Positions 22,828-31,230 of a stretch of 64,000 nucleotides of DNA are shown piece after piece. Every line of letters starts with the position of its first letter. Positions within the stretch are counted from its first letter, which is position 1. Source of the stretch: Actinosynnema pretiosum (GTDB lineage Bacteria > Actinomycetota > Actinomycetes > Mycobacteriales > Pseudonocardiaceae); assembly GCF_024171695.1 (NCBI RefSeq), contig NZ_JAMTCF010000030.1, positions 1-64,000 of the forward strand, in the 5' to 3' direction. Position numbers and translations under genes: made by a program. The notes beneath the pieces are model-generated. The model had not been told where the DNA came from, ran no database searches, and saw only the letters and a list, made by a program, of their open reading frames with translations.

Positions 22828-24240
22828 TCAACGCTGAGGTGAGGCCTCGTCGGCGAGCAGGTCTCGGAGCAGCGCGTGGCGGAACTGGTAGACGGGGCCG
22901 ACGGTGCGCAGGAGGCCGCGCGGGAGGCACCGCAGGAGCGTCACCCCCGCCGGTCGCCCGTCCCCGGACGGGAGCCCGCCCGTGAGGAACCGGAAGGGCA
23001 GGGAGAAGGTGGCCGGCAGCAGCAAGCCCGTGATCAGCCCTTCGCGGATCTGGTGACGGGCGCCCGGCACCCAGGTGGGAGCGGTCCACCAGGCGAAGTC
23101 CCGACTCCCCTCGGCGCCGAGCCGCCGTGCGATGAACGAGAGCGCGGCACGGGCTTCCTCCTCGGAGTGCGGCGGCCTCGGGCGTCCCGGCTCCCCGGTG
23201 CAGGCGAGGGGCACGGCCTGATCGAGCAGGCGGGTGGTGACCGCGTCGACGGTGGGCAGGCCGCCCAGCGCGTCGATGTCCGTCAGCGGGTAGGCGTCGC
23301 GGAGCAGGCTGATGACCAGCGGGCTGCGCGCGGCCCGGCTCAACGGGGCGCTCTCGTCGGCCAGCGCGTCGAGCAAGGCCCGCCACTCCTCCGGCGGCAC
23401 GGTTCTGAGGTTCCTCCGCAGGTACTCCACGGCGTCGCGGGGGGGGTCAGGGGTTGGATCTCCAGCGCGGCGGCGCTCAGCAGCACTTCGCCGGTCGTCG
23501 CCAGCTCGGCGGTGCGGGTGAGCAGGACCAGGGGGAAGTCCGCGTACCGGCCGAGCTGCCGAAGCGCTGTCGCCCTGCGCGACTCGGGGATCTCGTCCAA
23601 GCCGTCCAGGAAGACCGCGATCCGCTTGTCCCGCAGCAGTTCCCCGACGGCCCGCCAGGGGCTGGAGCTCGGCGAGCTTCGCAGCCAGCCAGTCGTGCAC
23701 CGGGGTCGTGCCGGGGTCCCACTTCTGGAGGGTGAGCAGCACCGGCACGGGAACCCTCGGGTCGCCGCAGGCGCGCCGATGCTCCAGCGCGGCCAGCAGC
23801 AGCAGGATCGCGGCCGAGCTCTTGCCCGCGCCCGGCTCTCCGGTGATCACCAGCCGCCCGGAGGGCAGGCCGCCGTACACCGCGAAGAGATCGTGGTGGT
23901 CACCCTCGACCAAGCGGTCGGCGGTCACCGGCTCGATGCCCGGCAGTGGGGCGAACCTGCCCAACCTGTCGGTTGCCGTCGCCGTCGACACCGGACCCGC
24001 GACCAGGTCCGACCGCCGCCAGCGGATCGGCAGGTGCTCCGGCTCCAGCAGCCCGCGCTCCCGCGCGGCGGTCTCCCACTGCGCGGTGACCGCCTCGGCC
24101 AGCGAATCGGCCAGCCGGTCCAAGCGCGTCGGCTCAGGCGGAGGCCCCGAGAACACGGTGACGTCCCGCGCGCGACCCACCTGGATCGCGCGCTCGACCC
24201 GCCCGTGAACGTGGTCCCCGGCTAACTCCTCGTCTGCCAC
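22828..24240 (-). CDS. NACHT NTPase, reading frame disturbed by two compensating frameshifts
   Basis: The continuous frame gives 470 residues with Walker A GEPGAGKSS (134-142), but its middle is nonsense. Between the CCCC run (plus-strand GGGG at 23658-23661) and the eight-base G run at 23439-23446 (plus strand), another frame encodes the missing NACHT core, including IAVFLDGLDEIPESRR (Walker B) and FPLVLLTRTAEL. Dropping one base at the first run and adding one at the second restores an uninterrupted NACHT protein. Residues 12-30 (HGRVERAIQVGRARDVTVF) look like the short amyloid-type signalling motifs of actinobacterial NLR-like proteins. The gene is either subject to sequencing error or inactivated. 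It follows the helicase gene by 21 bases. Confidence 0.65.
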   Translation of the reverse strand: MADEELAGDHVHGRVERAIQVGRARDVTVFSGPPPEPTRLDRLADSLAEAVTAQWETAARERGLLEPEHLPIRWRRSDLVAGPVSTATATDRLGRFAPLPGIEPVTADRLVEGDHHDLFAVYGGLPSGRLVITGEPGAGKSSAAILLLLAALEHRRACGDPRVPVPVLLTLQKWDPGTTPVHDWLAAKLAELQPLAGRRGTAAGQADRGLPGRLGRDPRVAQGDSASAARPVRGLPPGPAHPHRRAGDDRRSAAERRRAGDPTPDPPRDAVEYLRRNLRTVPPEEWRALLDALADESAPLSRAARSPLVISLLRDAYPLTDIDALGGLPTVDAVTTRLLDQAVPLACTGEPGRPRPPHSEEEARAALSFIARRLGAEGSRDFAWWTAPTWVPGARHQIREGLITGLLLPATFSLPFRFLTGGLPSGDGRPAGVTLLRCLPRGLLRTVGPVYQFRHALLRDLLADEASPQR

Positions 24241-24261
24241 ACCAACCCCCTGGAAGGACGG

Positions 24262-26745
24262 CTACACCGCCTCCAACCGCCCCACCTCGACCACCCGCAC
24301 CACGGCGTTCCCGGCCTCGTCCGACTCCTCCAGGTCGACCTCCGCCGTGAACCCCCAGTCCCGGTCGCCCGCCGGGTCCTCGAACACCTGCCGGACCTCC
24401 CACCGCTCCGCACCCTCGGTGATCAGGAGCAGTTGCGGGCCGCGCGCGTCCGGGCCGGTGCCGATGTCCGAGTGCTCCTCGAAGTACGGCTCCAGCGCCT
24501 CGCGCCACTCGTCCGCGCCCCAGCCCGCCTCGCCGTCGAGCTGGCCCAGCTCGTAGTAGTTCCGCCTCGCCGCCAGCTCCACCCGCCGGAACAGCGCGTT
24601 CCGCACCAGCACCCGGAACGCCCGCAGGTTGCGGGTCACGGCGGGTGGGGCGTCGTCGTGGACCTGCTCCTCGCCGGGGTTGCGCAGCTTCTCCCACTCG
24701 TCGAGCAGGCTGGAGTCGACCTGGCGCACCAGTTCGCCCAGCCACTCGACCAGGTCGTTCAGCTCCTCGGTCTTCGCGTCCTCCGGCACGGTCTGGCGCA
24801 GCGCCTTGTACGCGTCCGCCAGGTACCGCAGCACCAGCCCCTCGGACCGCGCCAGCTGGTAGTACGACACGTACTCGGCGAACGTCATCGCCCGCTCGAA
24901 CATGTCCCGCACCACCGCCTTCGGCGACAGGTGGTGGTCCGCGACCCACGGGTGGCCGCGCCGGTAGGTGGTGAACGCGGCCTCCAGCAGCTCCTGCAGC
25001 GGCTTCGGCCAGGTCACCTCCTCCAGCAGCTCCATCCGCTGGTCGTACTCGATGCCCTCGGACTTCATCGCGCCGATGGCCTCGCCGCGCGCCTTGTGCT
25101 CCTGCGCGCCGAGGATCTGCCTCGGGTCGTCCAGGATCGACTCGATCACCGACAGCACGTCCAGCGCGTAGCCGGGGGCCGCCGGGGCGAGCAGCTCGAT
25201 CGCGGCCAGCGCGAACGGGGACAGCGGCTGGTTCAGCGCGAAGTTGACCTGCAGGTCCACCGTCAGCCGGATGCCGTCGGCGTCCTGCTCGACCACGCCC
25301 GCCGTGCGCAGGCCCCGGTACATCGAGATCGCCCGCAGGATGTGCTTGCGCTGCGCGGGCCTCGGCTCGTGGTTGTCCTCCAGCAGGTGCCGCATCGCCG
25401 CGAACGCGTCGCCCGGCCTGCCGATGACGTTGAGCAGCATCGCGTGGCTGACCTGGAAGCTCGACGTGAGCGGCTCCGGCTCGGCGTCGCGCAGGCGCTC
25501 GAACGTCTGGTCGCTCCACGACACGAAGCCCTCGGGCGCCTTCTTGCGCACGACCTTGCGCCGCTTCTTCGGGTCGTCACCGGCCTTGGCCAGCGCCTTC
25601 TCGTTCTCCACCACGTGGTCCGGCGCCTGCACCACGACGGTGCCCATCGTGTCGTACCCGGCGCGCCCGGCCCGTCCCGCGATCTGGTGGAACTCGCGCG
25701 CCTTCAGGTGCCGGGTGCGCGTCCCGTCGTACTTCGACAGCGCGGTGAACAGCACCGTGCGGATCGGCACGTTGATGCCGACGCCGAGGGTGTCCGTGCC
25801 GCAGATGACCTTGAGCAGCCCGGCCTGCGCCAGCTGCTCGACCAGCCGCCGGTACTTGGGCAGCATCCCCGCGTGGTGCACGCCGATGCCGTGCCTGACC
25901 AGCCGCGACAGCGTCTTGCCGAACCCGGACGTGAACCGGAATCGCCCGATCGTGGTGGCGATGGCGTCCTTCTCCGCGCGCGTCGCCACGTTCACGCTCA
26001 TCAGCGACTGCGCCCGCTCCAGCGCCGACGCCTGGGTGAAGTGCACGACGTACACCGGGGCCTCGTTGCCGTGCAGCAGCTCCTCGATCGTCTCGTGCAG
26101 CGGCGTCGTCACGTACTGGAAGTTCAGCGGCACCGGGCGCTCCGCCGAGCGCACCACGGCCGTGGTCCGACCGGTTCGCCTGGTCAGGTCCTGCTCGAAG
26201 AAGGTGACGTCACCGAGCGTCGCCGACATCAGCACGAACTGCGCCTTCGGCAGCTCGATCAGGGGAACCTGCCACGCCCAGCCCCGGTCGGGCTCGGAGT
26301 AGAAGTGGAACTCGTCCATCACGACGATGCCCACGTCCGCGTCCGCGCCGTCGCGCAGGGCGATGTTCGCCAGGATCTCCGCGGTGCAGCAGATGATCGG
26401 CGCGGTCTCGTTGACCGACGCGTCGCCGGTCATCATGCCGACCTTGTCCGCGCCAAAGGCCTCGATCAGCGCGAAGAACTTCTCCGACACCAGCGCCTTG
26501 ATCGGCGCGGTGTAGAAGGTCCGCCTGCCTTGGGCCACGGCGGCGAAGTGCGCGCCGAGCGCGACCATGCTCTTCCCGGAGCCGGTCGGCGTGCTCAGGA
26601 TGACGTTCGCCCCCGACACGATCTCGATCAAGGCCTCCTGCTGCGCCGGGTACAGCTGGAGGCCTTGGTCCCACGCCCAGTCGGAGAAGGCGTCGAAGAG
26701 GGTGTCTGCGTCGGGTTCGGCGGGGAGCCGTTCGGTGAGTGTCAT
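24262..26745 (-). CDS. DEAD/DEAH-box RNA helicase, DUF3516 type
   Basis: 827 residues, SF2 helicase related to Ski2-like enzymes. Motifs: STPTGSGKS (Walker A), TAPIKALVSEKF, VVMDEFHFYS (DEFH, motif II), MSATLGD (III), YVVHFTQASALE, TDTLGVGINVP and HQIAGRAGRAGYD (VI). The C-terminal 400 residues are the DUF3516 region. ATG start at 26745. Enzymes of this group are widespread in actinobacteria and thought to act in RNA metabolism. The next gene on the strand is the NACHT NTPase. Confidence 0.92.
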   Translation of the reverse strand: MTLTERLPAEPDADTLFDAFSDWAWDQGLQLYPAQQEALIEIVSGANVILSTPTGSGKSMVALGAHFAAVAQGRRTFYTAPIKALVSEKFFALIEAFGADKVGMMTGDASVNETAPIICCTAEILANIALRDGADADVGIVVMDEFHFYSEPDRGWAWQVPLIELPKAQFVLMSATLGDVTFFEQDLTRRTGRTTAVVRSAERPVPLNFQYVTTPLHETIEELLHGNEAPVYVVHFTQASALERAQSLMSVNVATRAEKDAIATTIGRFRFTSGFGKTLSRLVRHGIGVHHAGMLPKYRRLVEQLAQAGLLKVICGTDTLGVGINVPIRTVLFTALSKYDGTRTRHLKAREFHQIAGRAGRAGYDTMGTVVVQAPDHVVENEKALAKAGDDPKKRRKVVRKKAPEGFVSWSDQTFERLRDAEPEPLTSSFQVSHAMLLNVIGRPGDAFAAMRHLLEDNHEPRPAQRKHILRAISMYRGLRTAGVVEQDADGIRLTVDLQVNFALNQPLSPFALAAIELLAPAAPGYALDVLSVIESILDDPRQILGAQEHKARGEAIGAMKSEGIEYDQRMELLEEVTWPKPLQELLEAAFTTYRRGHPWVADHHLSPKAVVRDMFERAMTFAEYVSYYQLARSEGLVLRYLADAYKALRQTVPEDAKTEELNDLVEWLGELVRQVDSSLLDEWEKLRNPGEEQVHDDAPPAVTRNLRAFRVLVRNALFRRVELAARRNYYELGQLDGEAGWGADEWREALEPYFEEHSDIGTGPDARGPQLLLITEGAERWEVRQVFEDPAGDRDWGFTAEVDLEESDEAGNAVVRVVEVGRLEAV

Positions 26746-27127
26746 CGCAGGCAGATAGTAGGCGAACCGGCCGACAAGATCCGTTCGCCCGCGCCCGTCC
26801 GGCCGGGCGCGTCGGGCCGCCCGGCGCCACCTCCGAGTGGCGCGGGAGGTGGCTGGAGCGGGCTGAGCGCGGTGGACGGGGGTGGCGTGCCGCCCGGTCG
26901 GGCCGCGAACGGGGGTTCGGGGCGACCGAAACAGCGTCAGCGGGGGAGCGGGAACGGTCGGAACCGCCCTGGCGCGTCGGACGCCCGTCGACCGGCGGGC
27001 CCTCGGGCGCCGCCCGCGAGCCGCCGCAGGGGCCCGAACCGGCGGAGAACCCCGCGACCGGGGGGTGAAAAGGCCGGGGAACGCCCTGGAGGGGGTGCTC
27101 CCCGGCCCGAGAACCGCTGGAGGGGAC
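26746..27127. other. Gene-free GC-rich spacer with a terminator
   Basis: No plausible gene on either strand; the open frames here are Arg/Pro/Gly shadows. The only clear structure is the hairpin GGCCGGGGA (27072-27080) / TCCCCGGCC (27099-27107), placed to end transcription of the leftward uridine kinase gene. The helicase promoter must lie at the left end, near 26746-26820. Confidence 0.6.
27072..27107 (-). terminator. Hairpin terminator downstream of the uridine kinase gene
   Basis: 9-bp perfect inverted repeat GGCCGGGGA/TCCCCGGCC with an 18-base loop, about 20 bases beyond the kinase stop. Confidence 0.55.
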
Positions 27128-27766
27128 CTACGCGGCGGCCAGCTCGTCCCGCCGACCGATCAGCTCCAGCTCCGCCCGCGCCCGCTTCGGCTTGGTCGGC
27201 CGCATCCCGGCGTCCCGGCAGCGCCGCACCACGCTCGGGTGCTCGCGCAGCAGCCGCAGCCCCCGCCGCACCAGGTACGGGACCGGCTTGCGCGCCTCCA
27301 CCACGTCCCGCGCGAACCGCCGCACGAACGTCAGCGGCGCGCTCGGGTCCAGCACGACCGCGTCGCCCAGCACCCCGGCGTCCCGGCACAGCTCGACCAG
27401 CCGGTCCGCGAACAACCCCTCGGCCAGGAACGCGGGCGCCCCGTTCAGGGCCACCTTCTGGCTGCCGACCCGCGAGTCGGAGGCGAACTCGTACACCGGG
27501 GCCTGCACCGAGCCGGTGGTGGCCAGCTCCACGATCGCGCCGAGCGCGGCGTCGACGTCCCAGGACAGCGGCGAGTCCCAGTCGGCGACCCCGTCGGAGC
27601 GCCGGGGGAGCAGGGGATCGGTCCCCTCGCGGTAGAAGTCGTCCAGGCGCAGGACCGGCCAGCCCAGGTGGGCGGCGAGGTGGGTCTTGCCCGAACCGGA
27701 GGGGCCCGCGAGCAGCACTACTCGCGCGTGAACGGCAGGTGACGGCACGGGGGCCAAGTGTCGCAC
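27128..27766 (-). CDS. udk: Uridine kinase-like P-loop kinase
   Basis: 212 residues. Walker A GPSGSGKTH near residue 21, RLDDFYREGTDPLLP (nucleoside-binding DDFY), WDSPLSWD and FLAEGLFADRL match uridine kinase-type phosphotransferases of actinobacteria. It salvages uridine/cytidine to the monophosphates. GTG at 27766 has no clear ribosome site; GTG further in at VPSPAVHAR is an alternative. It is divergent from rarA with a 100-base gap. Confidence 0.85.
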   Translation of the reverse strand: MRHLAPVPSPAVHARVVLLAGPSGSGKTHLAAHLGWPVLRLDDFYREGTDPLLPRRSDGVADWDSPLSWDVDAALGAIVELATTGSVQAPVYEFASDSRVGSQKVALNGAPAFLAEGLFADRLVELCRDAGVLGDAVVLDPSAPLTFVRRFARDVVEARKPVPYLVRRGLRLLREHPSVVRRCRDAGMRPTKPKRARAELELIGRRDELAAA

Positions 27767-27866
27767 ATCCGGGTGAAAAAATGCGCTTGACCCGGTCTGT
27801 AGCCCAGGTCACGCGGCGCAGCCGACCGGTCGGGGACCGTCACCCTGGGGAGTTAGAGTCGACCCC

Positions 27867-29225
27867 GTGAGCGACGGGATGTTCGACGAGGGCCTGTTCG
27901 GCGTCGCACCGGAGGAGAAGGCGGCCCGGATCGCCGCGAACGCGCCGCTGGCCGCGCGGATGCGCCCGCGCACCCTGGACGAGGTGGTCGGCCAGGACCA
28001 CCTGCTCGGTCCCGGCGCCCCGCTGCGCAGGCTCGTCGAGGGCGCCGCGCCCGCGTCCGTGCTGCTCTACGGGCCGCCGGGCACCGGCAAGACCACCCTC
28101 GCCACCCTCGTCTCGCAGGCCACCGGCAGGCGCTTCGCCGCCCTGTCCGCGCTGTCGGCGGGCGTCAAGGAGGTCCGCGCGGTCATCGAGGAGGCCAAGC
28201 GCAGGCTGGTGCGCTCCGGCGAGGCGACCGTGCTGTTCATCGACGAGGTCCACCGCTTCTCCAAGACCCAGCAGGACGCGCTGCTCGGCGCGGTCGAGGA
28301 CCGGATCGTGCTGCTGGTGGCCGCGACCACCGAGAACCCGTTCTTCTCCGTGGTCTCCCCGCTGCTGTCCCGCTCGCTGGTGCTCCAGCTGCGCCCGCTC
28401 ACCGACGAGTCGGTGCGCGAGCTGGTCCGCCGCGCCGTCGCCGACGAGCGCGGGCTGAACGGCCAGGTCACCGTCGCCCCCGACGCCGAGGACCACCTGG
28501 TGCGGCTGGCGGGCGGCGACGGCAGGCGCGCGCTCACCGCGCTGGAGGCCGCCGCCGACACGGTGCTGGCGGGCGGCGCCCCGTCCGGCGTGCTCGACCT
28601 GGCCACCCTGGAGGCCACCGTCGACAAGGCCGCCGTGCGCTACGACCGGCAGGGCGACCAGCACTACGACGTGACCAGCGCGTTCGTGAAGTCCATCCGG
28701 GGCTCGGACGTGGACGCGGCGCTGCACTACCTGGCCAGGATGATCGAGGCGGGCGAGGACCCCAGGTTCATCGCGCGCAGGCTCGTCATCCACGCCACCG
28801 AGGACATCGGCATGGCCGACCCGACCGCCCTGCAGACCGCCGTGGCCGCCGCGCAGGCCGTGCAGCTCATCGGCCTGCCCGAGTGCGCCCTGCACCTGGC
28901 CCACGCGACCGTGCACCTGGCCACCGCGCCCAAGTCCAACGCGATCACCACCGCCATCGGCGCCGCGATGGAGGACGTGCGCAAGGGCCTGATCGGGACC
29001 GTCCCGCCGCACCTGCGCGACGGGCACTACGCGGGCGCGGCGAAGCTCGGCAACGCCCAGGGCTACCGCTACCCGCACGACGTCCCGGAGGGCGTGCTGA
29101 CCCAGCAGTACCCGCCGGACGGGCTGGTGGGGCGGAACTACTACGAGCCGACCGGGCGCGGCGGCGAGCGCGTGCTGGCCGACCGGCTGCCCAAGCTGCG
29201 CCGGGTGGTGCGCGGGCAGGACTGA
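27867..29225 (+). CDS. rarA: Replication-associated recombination protein A (MgsA family AAA+ ATPase)
   Basis: 452 residues. PLAARMRPRTLDEVVGQDHLLG, Walker A GPPGTGKTT, Walker B LFIDEVHRF, sensor ATTENPFF, then the C-terminal MgsA domain (DVTSAFVKSIRGSDVDAALHYLARM; EDIGMADP; APKSNAITTAIGAA; YPHDVPEGV). It acts at stalled replication forks alongside the clamp-loader family. Length is typical. GTG start at 27867. Confidence 0.95.
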   Translation: MSDGMFDEGLFGVAPEEKAARIAANAPLAARMRPRTLDEVVGQDHLLGPGAPLRRLVEGAAPASVLLYGPPGTGKTTLATLVSQATGRRFAALSALSAGVKEVRAVIEEAKRRLVRSGEATVLFIDEVHRFSKTQQDALLGAVEDRIVLLVAATTENPFFSVVSPLLSRSLVLQLRPLTDESVRELVRRAVADERGLNGQVTVAPDAEDHLVRLAGGDGRRALTALEAAADTVLAGGAPSGVLDLATLEATVDKAAVRYDRQGDQHYDVTSAFVKSIRGSDVDAALHYLARMIEAGEDPRFIARRLVIHATEDIGMADPTALQTAVAAAQAVQLIGLPECALHLAHATVHLATAPKSNAITTAIGAAMEDVRKGLIGTVPPHLRDGHYAGAAKLGNAQGYRYPHDVPEGVLTQQYPPDGLVGRNYYEPTGRGGERVLADRLPKLRRVVRGQD

Positions 29226-29298
29226 GCGTGGGCGGGACCGGGCGCGGGAGGCGGGTAATTCGGGTGACCGCCGCGTCGCCCTCTGCCACGGTTCCCCG

Positions 29299-30027
29299 GT
29301 GACTTCCCCCGCGCCGGTCAACGGCCACGCCCTGCTCGACTTCAACTCGCCGCTGTCCGACGCGCGTGCCGCAGCCCTCATCCGGAGCCTGCCCCCGCTG
29401 CCCGACCCCCTCATCGCCGACTACGGCTGCGGCTGGGGCGAGCTGCTGCTGCGCGCCGTCGAGGCCACCCCCGGCGCGCGCGGCGTCGGCGTGGACAGCG
29501 ACGAGCGGGCGATCGAGCGCGGGCGCGCGGCCGTCGCCGAGCGGGTCCCCGGACGGGTGGAGCTGGAGCTGGGCGACGCCACCGCGTGGGAGGGCCCGGC
29601 CGTCGACGTCGCGGTCTGCGTCGGCGCCGCGCACGCCTGGGGCGGCGTCCGGGCCACCCTGGAGGCCCTCCACGGGCGGGTCCGGCCCGGTGGCGCGGTC
29701 GTGGTCGGGGACGCGTTCTGGGAGCACCCGCCGAACGACGTCGCCCTGGGGATCTTCGGTGAGGAGGGCTACGGCACGCTCGCCGAGCTGGTCGACCTGG
29801 CCGTCGGGCTCGGCTACCGCCCGCTGCGGGTCAGCGTGGCCTCGCGGGACGAGTGGGACGACTTCGAGTCCCGCTGGTGCGCGAGCCGCGAGCTGTGGCT
29901 GCTGGCCAACCCCGGCCACCCCGAGGCGGACGGCGTGCGCGCGCTCGTGGACGAGCACCGCGACGGCTGGCTGCGCGGCTACCGGGACAGCCTCGGCTTC
30001 GCCTACCTCGTGCTCGCCCGGCCGTGA
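29299..30027 (+). CDS. Class I SAM-dependent methyltransferase
   Basis: 242 residues. SAM motif I is ADYGCGWGELLLRAV, strand 2 ends GVGVDSDERAIERGR, and GDATAWEGPAVDVAVCVGAAHAWGG is the motif II/III region. The C-terminus includes DEWDDFESRWCASRELWLLANP. The substrate is not predictable. GTG start. It follows rarA by 73 bases on the same strand. Confidence 0.85.
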   Translation: MTSPAPVNGHALLDFNSPLSDARAAALIRSLPPLPDPLIADYGCGWGELLLRAVEATPGARGVGVDSDERAIERGRAAVAERVPGRVELELGDATAWEGPAVDVAVCVGAAHAWGGVRATLEALHGRVRPGGAVVVGDAFWEHPPNDVALGIFGEEGYGTLAELVDLAVGLGYRPLRVSVASRDEWDDFESRWCASRELWLLANPGHPEADGVRALVDEHRDGWLRGYRDSLGFAYLVLARP

Positions 30028-30237
30028 CGAATCGCCGTGACTGACCGCGACGGCGTCGAAACCCACCGTCCGGAGCAGTCCCCGATCGGTGTGGAAAGCA
30101 CCCTGATCAGCGGCTTTCGCCTAATCTGGAGCTAGCCGAAAGGTGAGCCGCCGTCCCGTTCGGTCGGGGATGCCGAGCGGGGCGGCGGTACGGCCCCCGA
30201 GCCTCCGCGCGCCCGTGCCCGACCGGCCTGCCTGCCC

Positions 30238-31182
30238 TCAACCGGGCAGCGCCACCGGCTCCAGCGGCCGGATGCCCTCGGTCACGAACGACGGCGGCTC
30301 GATCCGCCCCGAGCACCGGCTCACCCCGGACCCGACCACCCCGTTGCGCCGCACCACGACCTCGTACTCCCGCTCCACCCCGAGCACCGTCACGACCCGC
30401 GCGTGCCCGTCACTGCCAGGCACCGGCCGCTCGTCCACGGCCAGCGCCGAGTCCACCCCCCGGTACCCCATGGCCTTGCGCACCGAGATCTCCGCGAACT
30501 GCGCCCACGGCGTGGTCGCCGACGTGCGCCCCCGCAGCTGCTCCGGCTCGACCTGCCCGGCCAGCGCCGCCTTCGCGACCAGCGCCGCCTCGTCCGGCCC
30601 GAGCTGCCCGTGCAGGAACCCGTCCGGCACCACCAGCAGGTTCCCGGCCCACCGGTCCCCGCCCAGGTGGCTGACCTCCCACGCCCGGTCGGGGTGGTTC
30701 TGCGCGAGCGCCCCGGCCAGCGGCCTGCCGAGCACCGCGCAGCACATGTCCTTGGACCCGTGCGTGCACACCAGGAACATCGGCCCCTCCACCGGGACCC
30801 CGTGACCGGGCACCCCGGCGCCGACGGCCTCCAGGTCCAGCGCGGCGAGCTCCGCGAGGTCCGAGACCTCGATCCGCTCCAGCCACCGCCAGCCCGGCCG
30901 CCCGCTGGCCACGAACACCGCGCGCTTCGCGCCGGGGGAGCGCTTGTGCCTGCCGGGGCGGCGGACGAGCAGCGGGCGCAGCCCACCGGCCCGCAGCACG
31001 TCCAACCGCCCAGGGGGGAACGCCTCCGCCAGCACCCGCTCCAGCGCGTCGGCCTGCCACGGCCCCGGCTGCTCGATCAGCAGCCACGAGGTCATGCGCG
31101 CCGCGGTGCCCGCCGGGTTGCCGCCGAGCAGTCTGGTGACCACCGCGCAGCCGGGCAGCGCGTCGGAACGGGGATCAGGCAT
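30238..31182 (-). CDS. Sucrase/ferredoxin-like [2Fe-2S] thioredoxin-fold protein, iron-boxed
   Basis: 314 residues. CTHGSKDMCCAVLGRPL carries the clustered cysteines and HLGGDRWAGNLLVVPDG the conserved His/Gly block of the sucraseferredoxin-like family. The family name is historical; members are thioredoxin-fold iron-sulfur proteins without proven sucrase activity. A TTAGG-N4-CCTAA iron box lies 24 bases before its ATG, overlapping nothing but the short gap after the JmjC gene. It is therefore probably induced by iron limitation and may serve iron release or electron transfer. It could also be co-transcribed with the peptide/JmjC pair upstream. Confidence 0.85.
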   Translation of the reverse strand: MPDPRSDALPGCAVVTRLLGGNPAGTAARMTSWLLIEQPGPWQADALERVLAEAFPPGRLDVLRAGGLRPLLVRRPGRHKRSPGAKRAVFVASGRPGWRWLERIEVSDLAELAALDLEAVGAGVPGHGVPVEGPMFLVCTHGSKDMCCAVLGRPLAGALAQNHPDRAWEVSHLGGDRWAGNLLVVPDGFLHGQLGPDEAALVAKAALAGQVEPEQLRGRTSATTPWAQFAEISVRKAMGYRGVDSALAVDERPVPGSDGHARVVTVLGVEREYEVVVRRNGVVGSGVSRCSGRIEPPSFVTEGIRPLEPVALPG

Positions 31183-31205
31183 ACCTGAATGTATCCATTC
31201 GCCGA

Positions 31206-31224
31206 TTAGGTATGCCTAAACTTA
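31206..31224. promoter_or_regulatory. IdeR/DmdR iron box before the sucrase/ferredoxin-like gene
   Basis: TTAGGTATGCCTAAACTTA, with a perfect TTAGG-TATG-CCTAA inverted repeat at 31206-31219 and an additional ACTTACCT on its right. A second AGGCATACCT half overlaps the gene start at about 31179. DtxR/IdeR-type repressors bind such sites with Fe(II). Confidence 0.75.
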
Positions 31225-31230
31225 CCTCAC

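Noticed and set aside
24433..27870. 1145-codon open frame on the plus strand
   Set aside because: It is antisense to the DUF3516 helicase and uridine kinase, rich in Arg/Pro/Gly/Val repeats, and has no recognisable domain; a GC-bias shadow.
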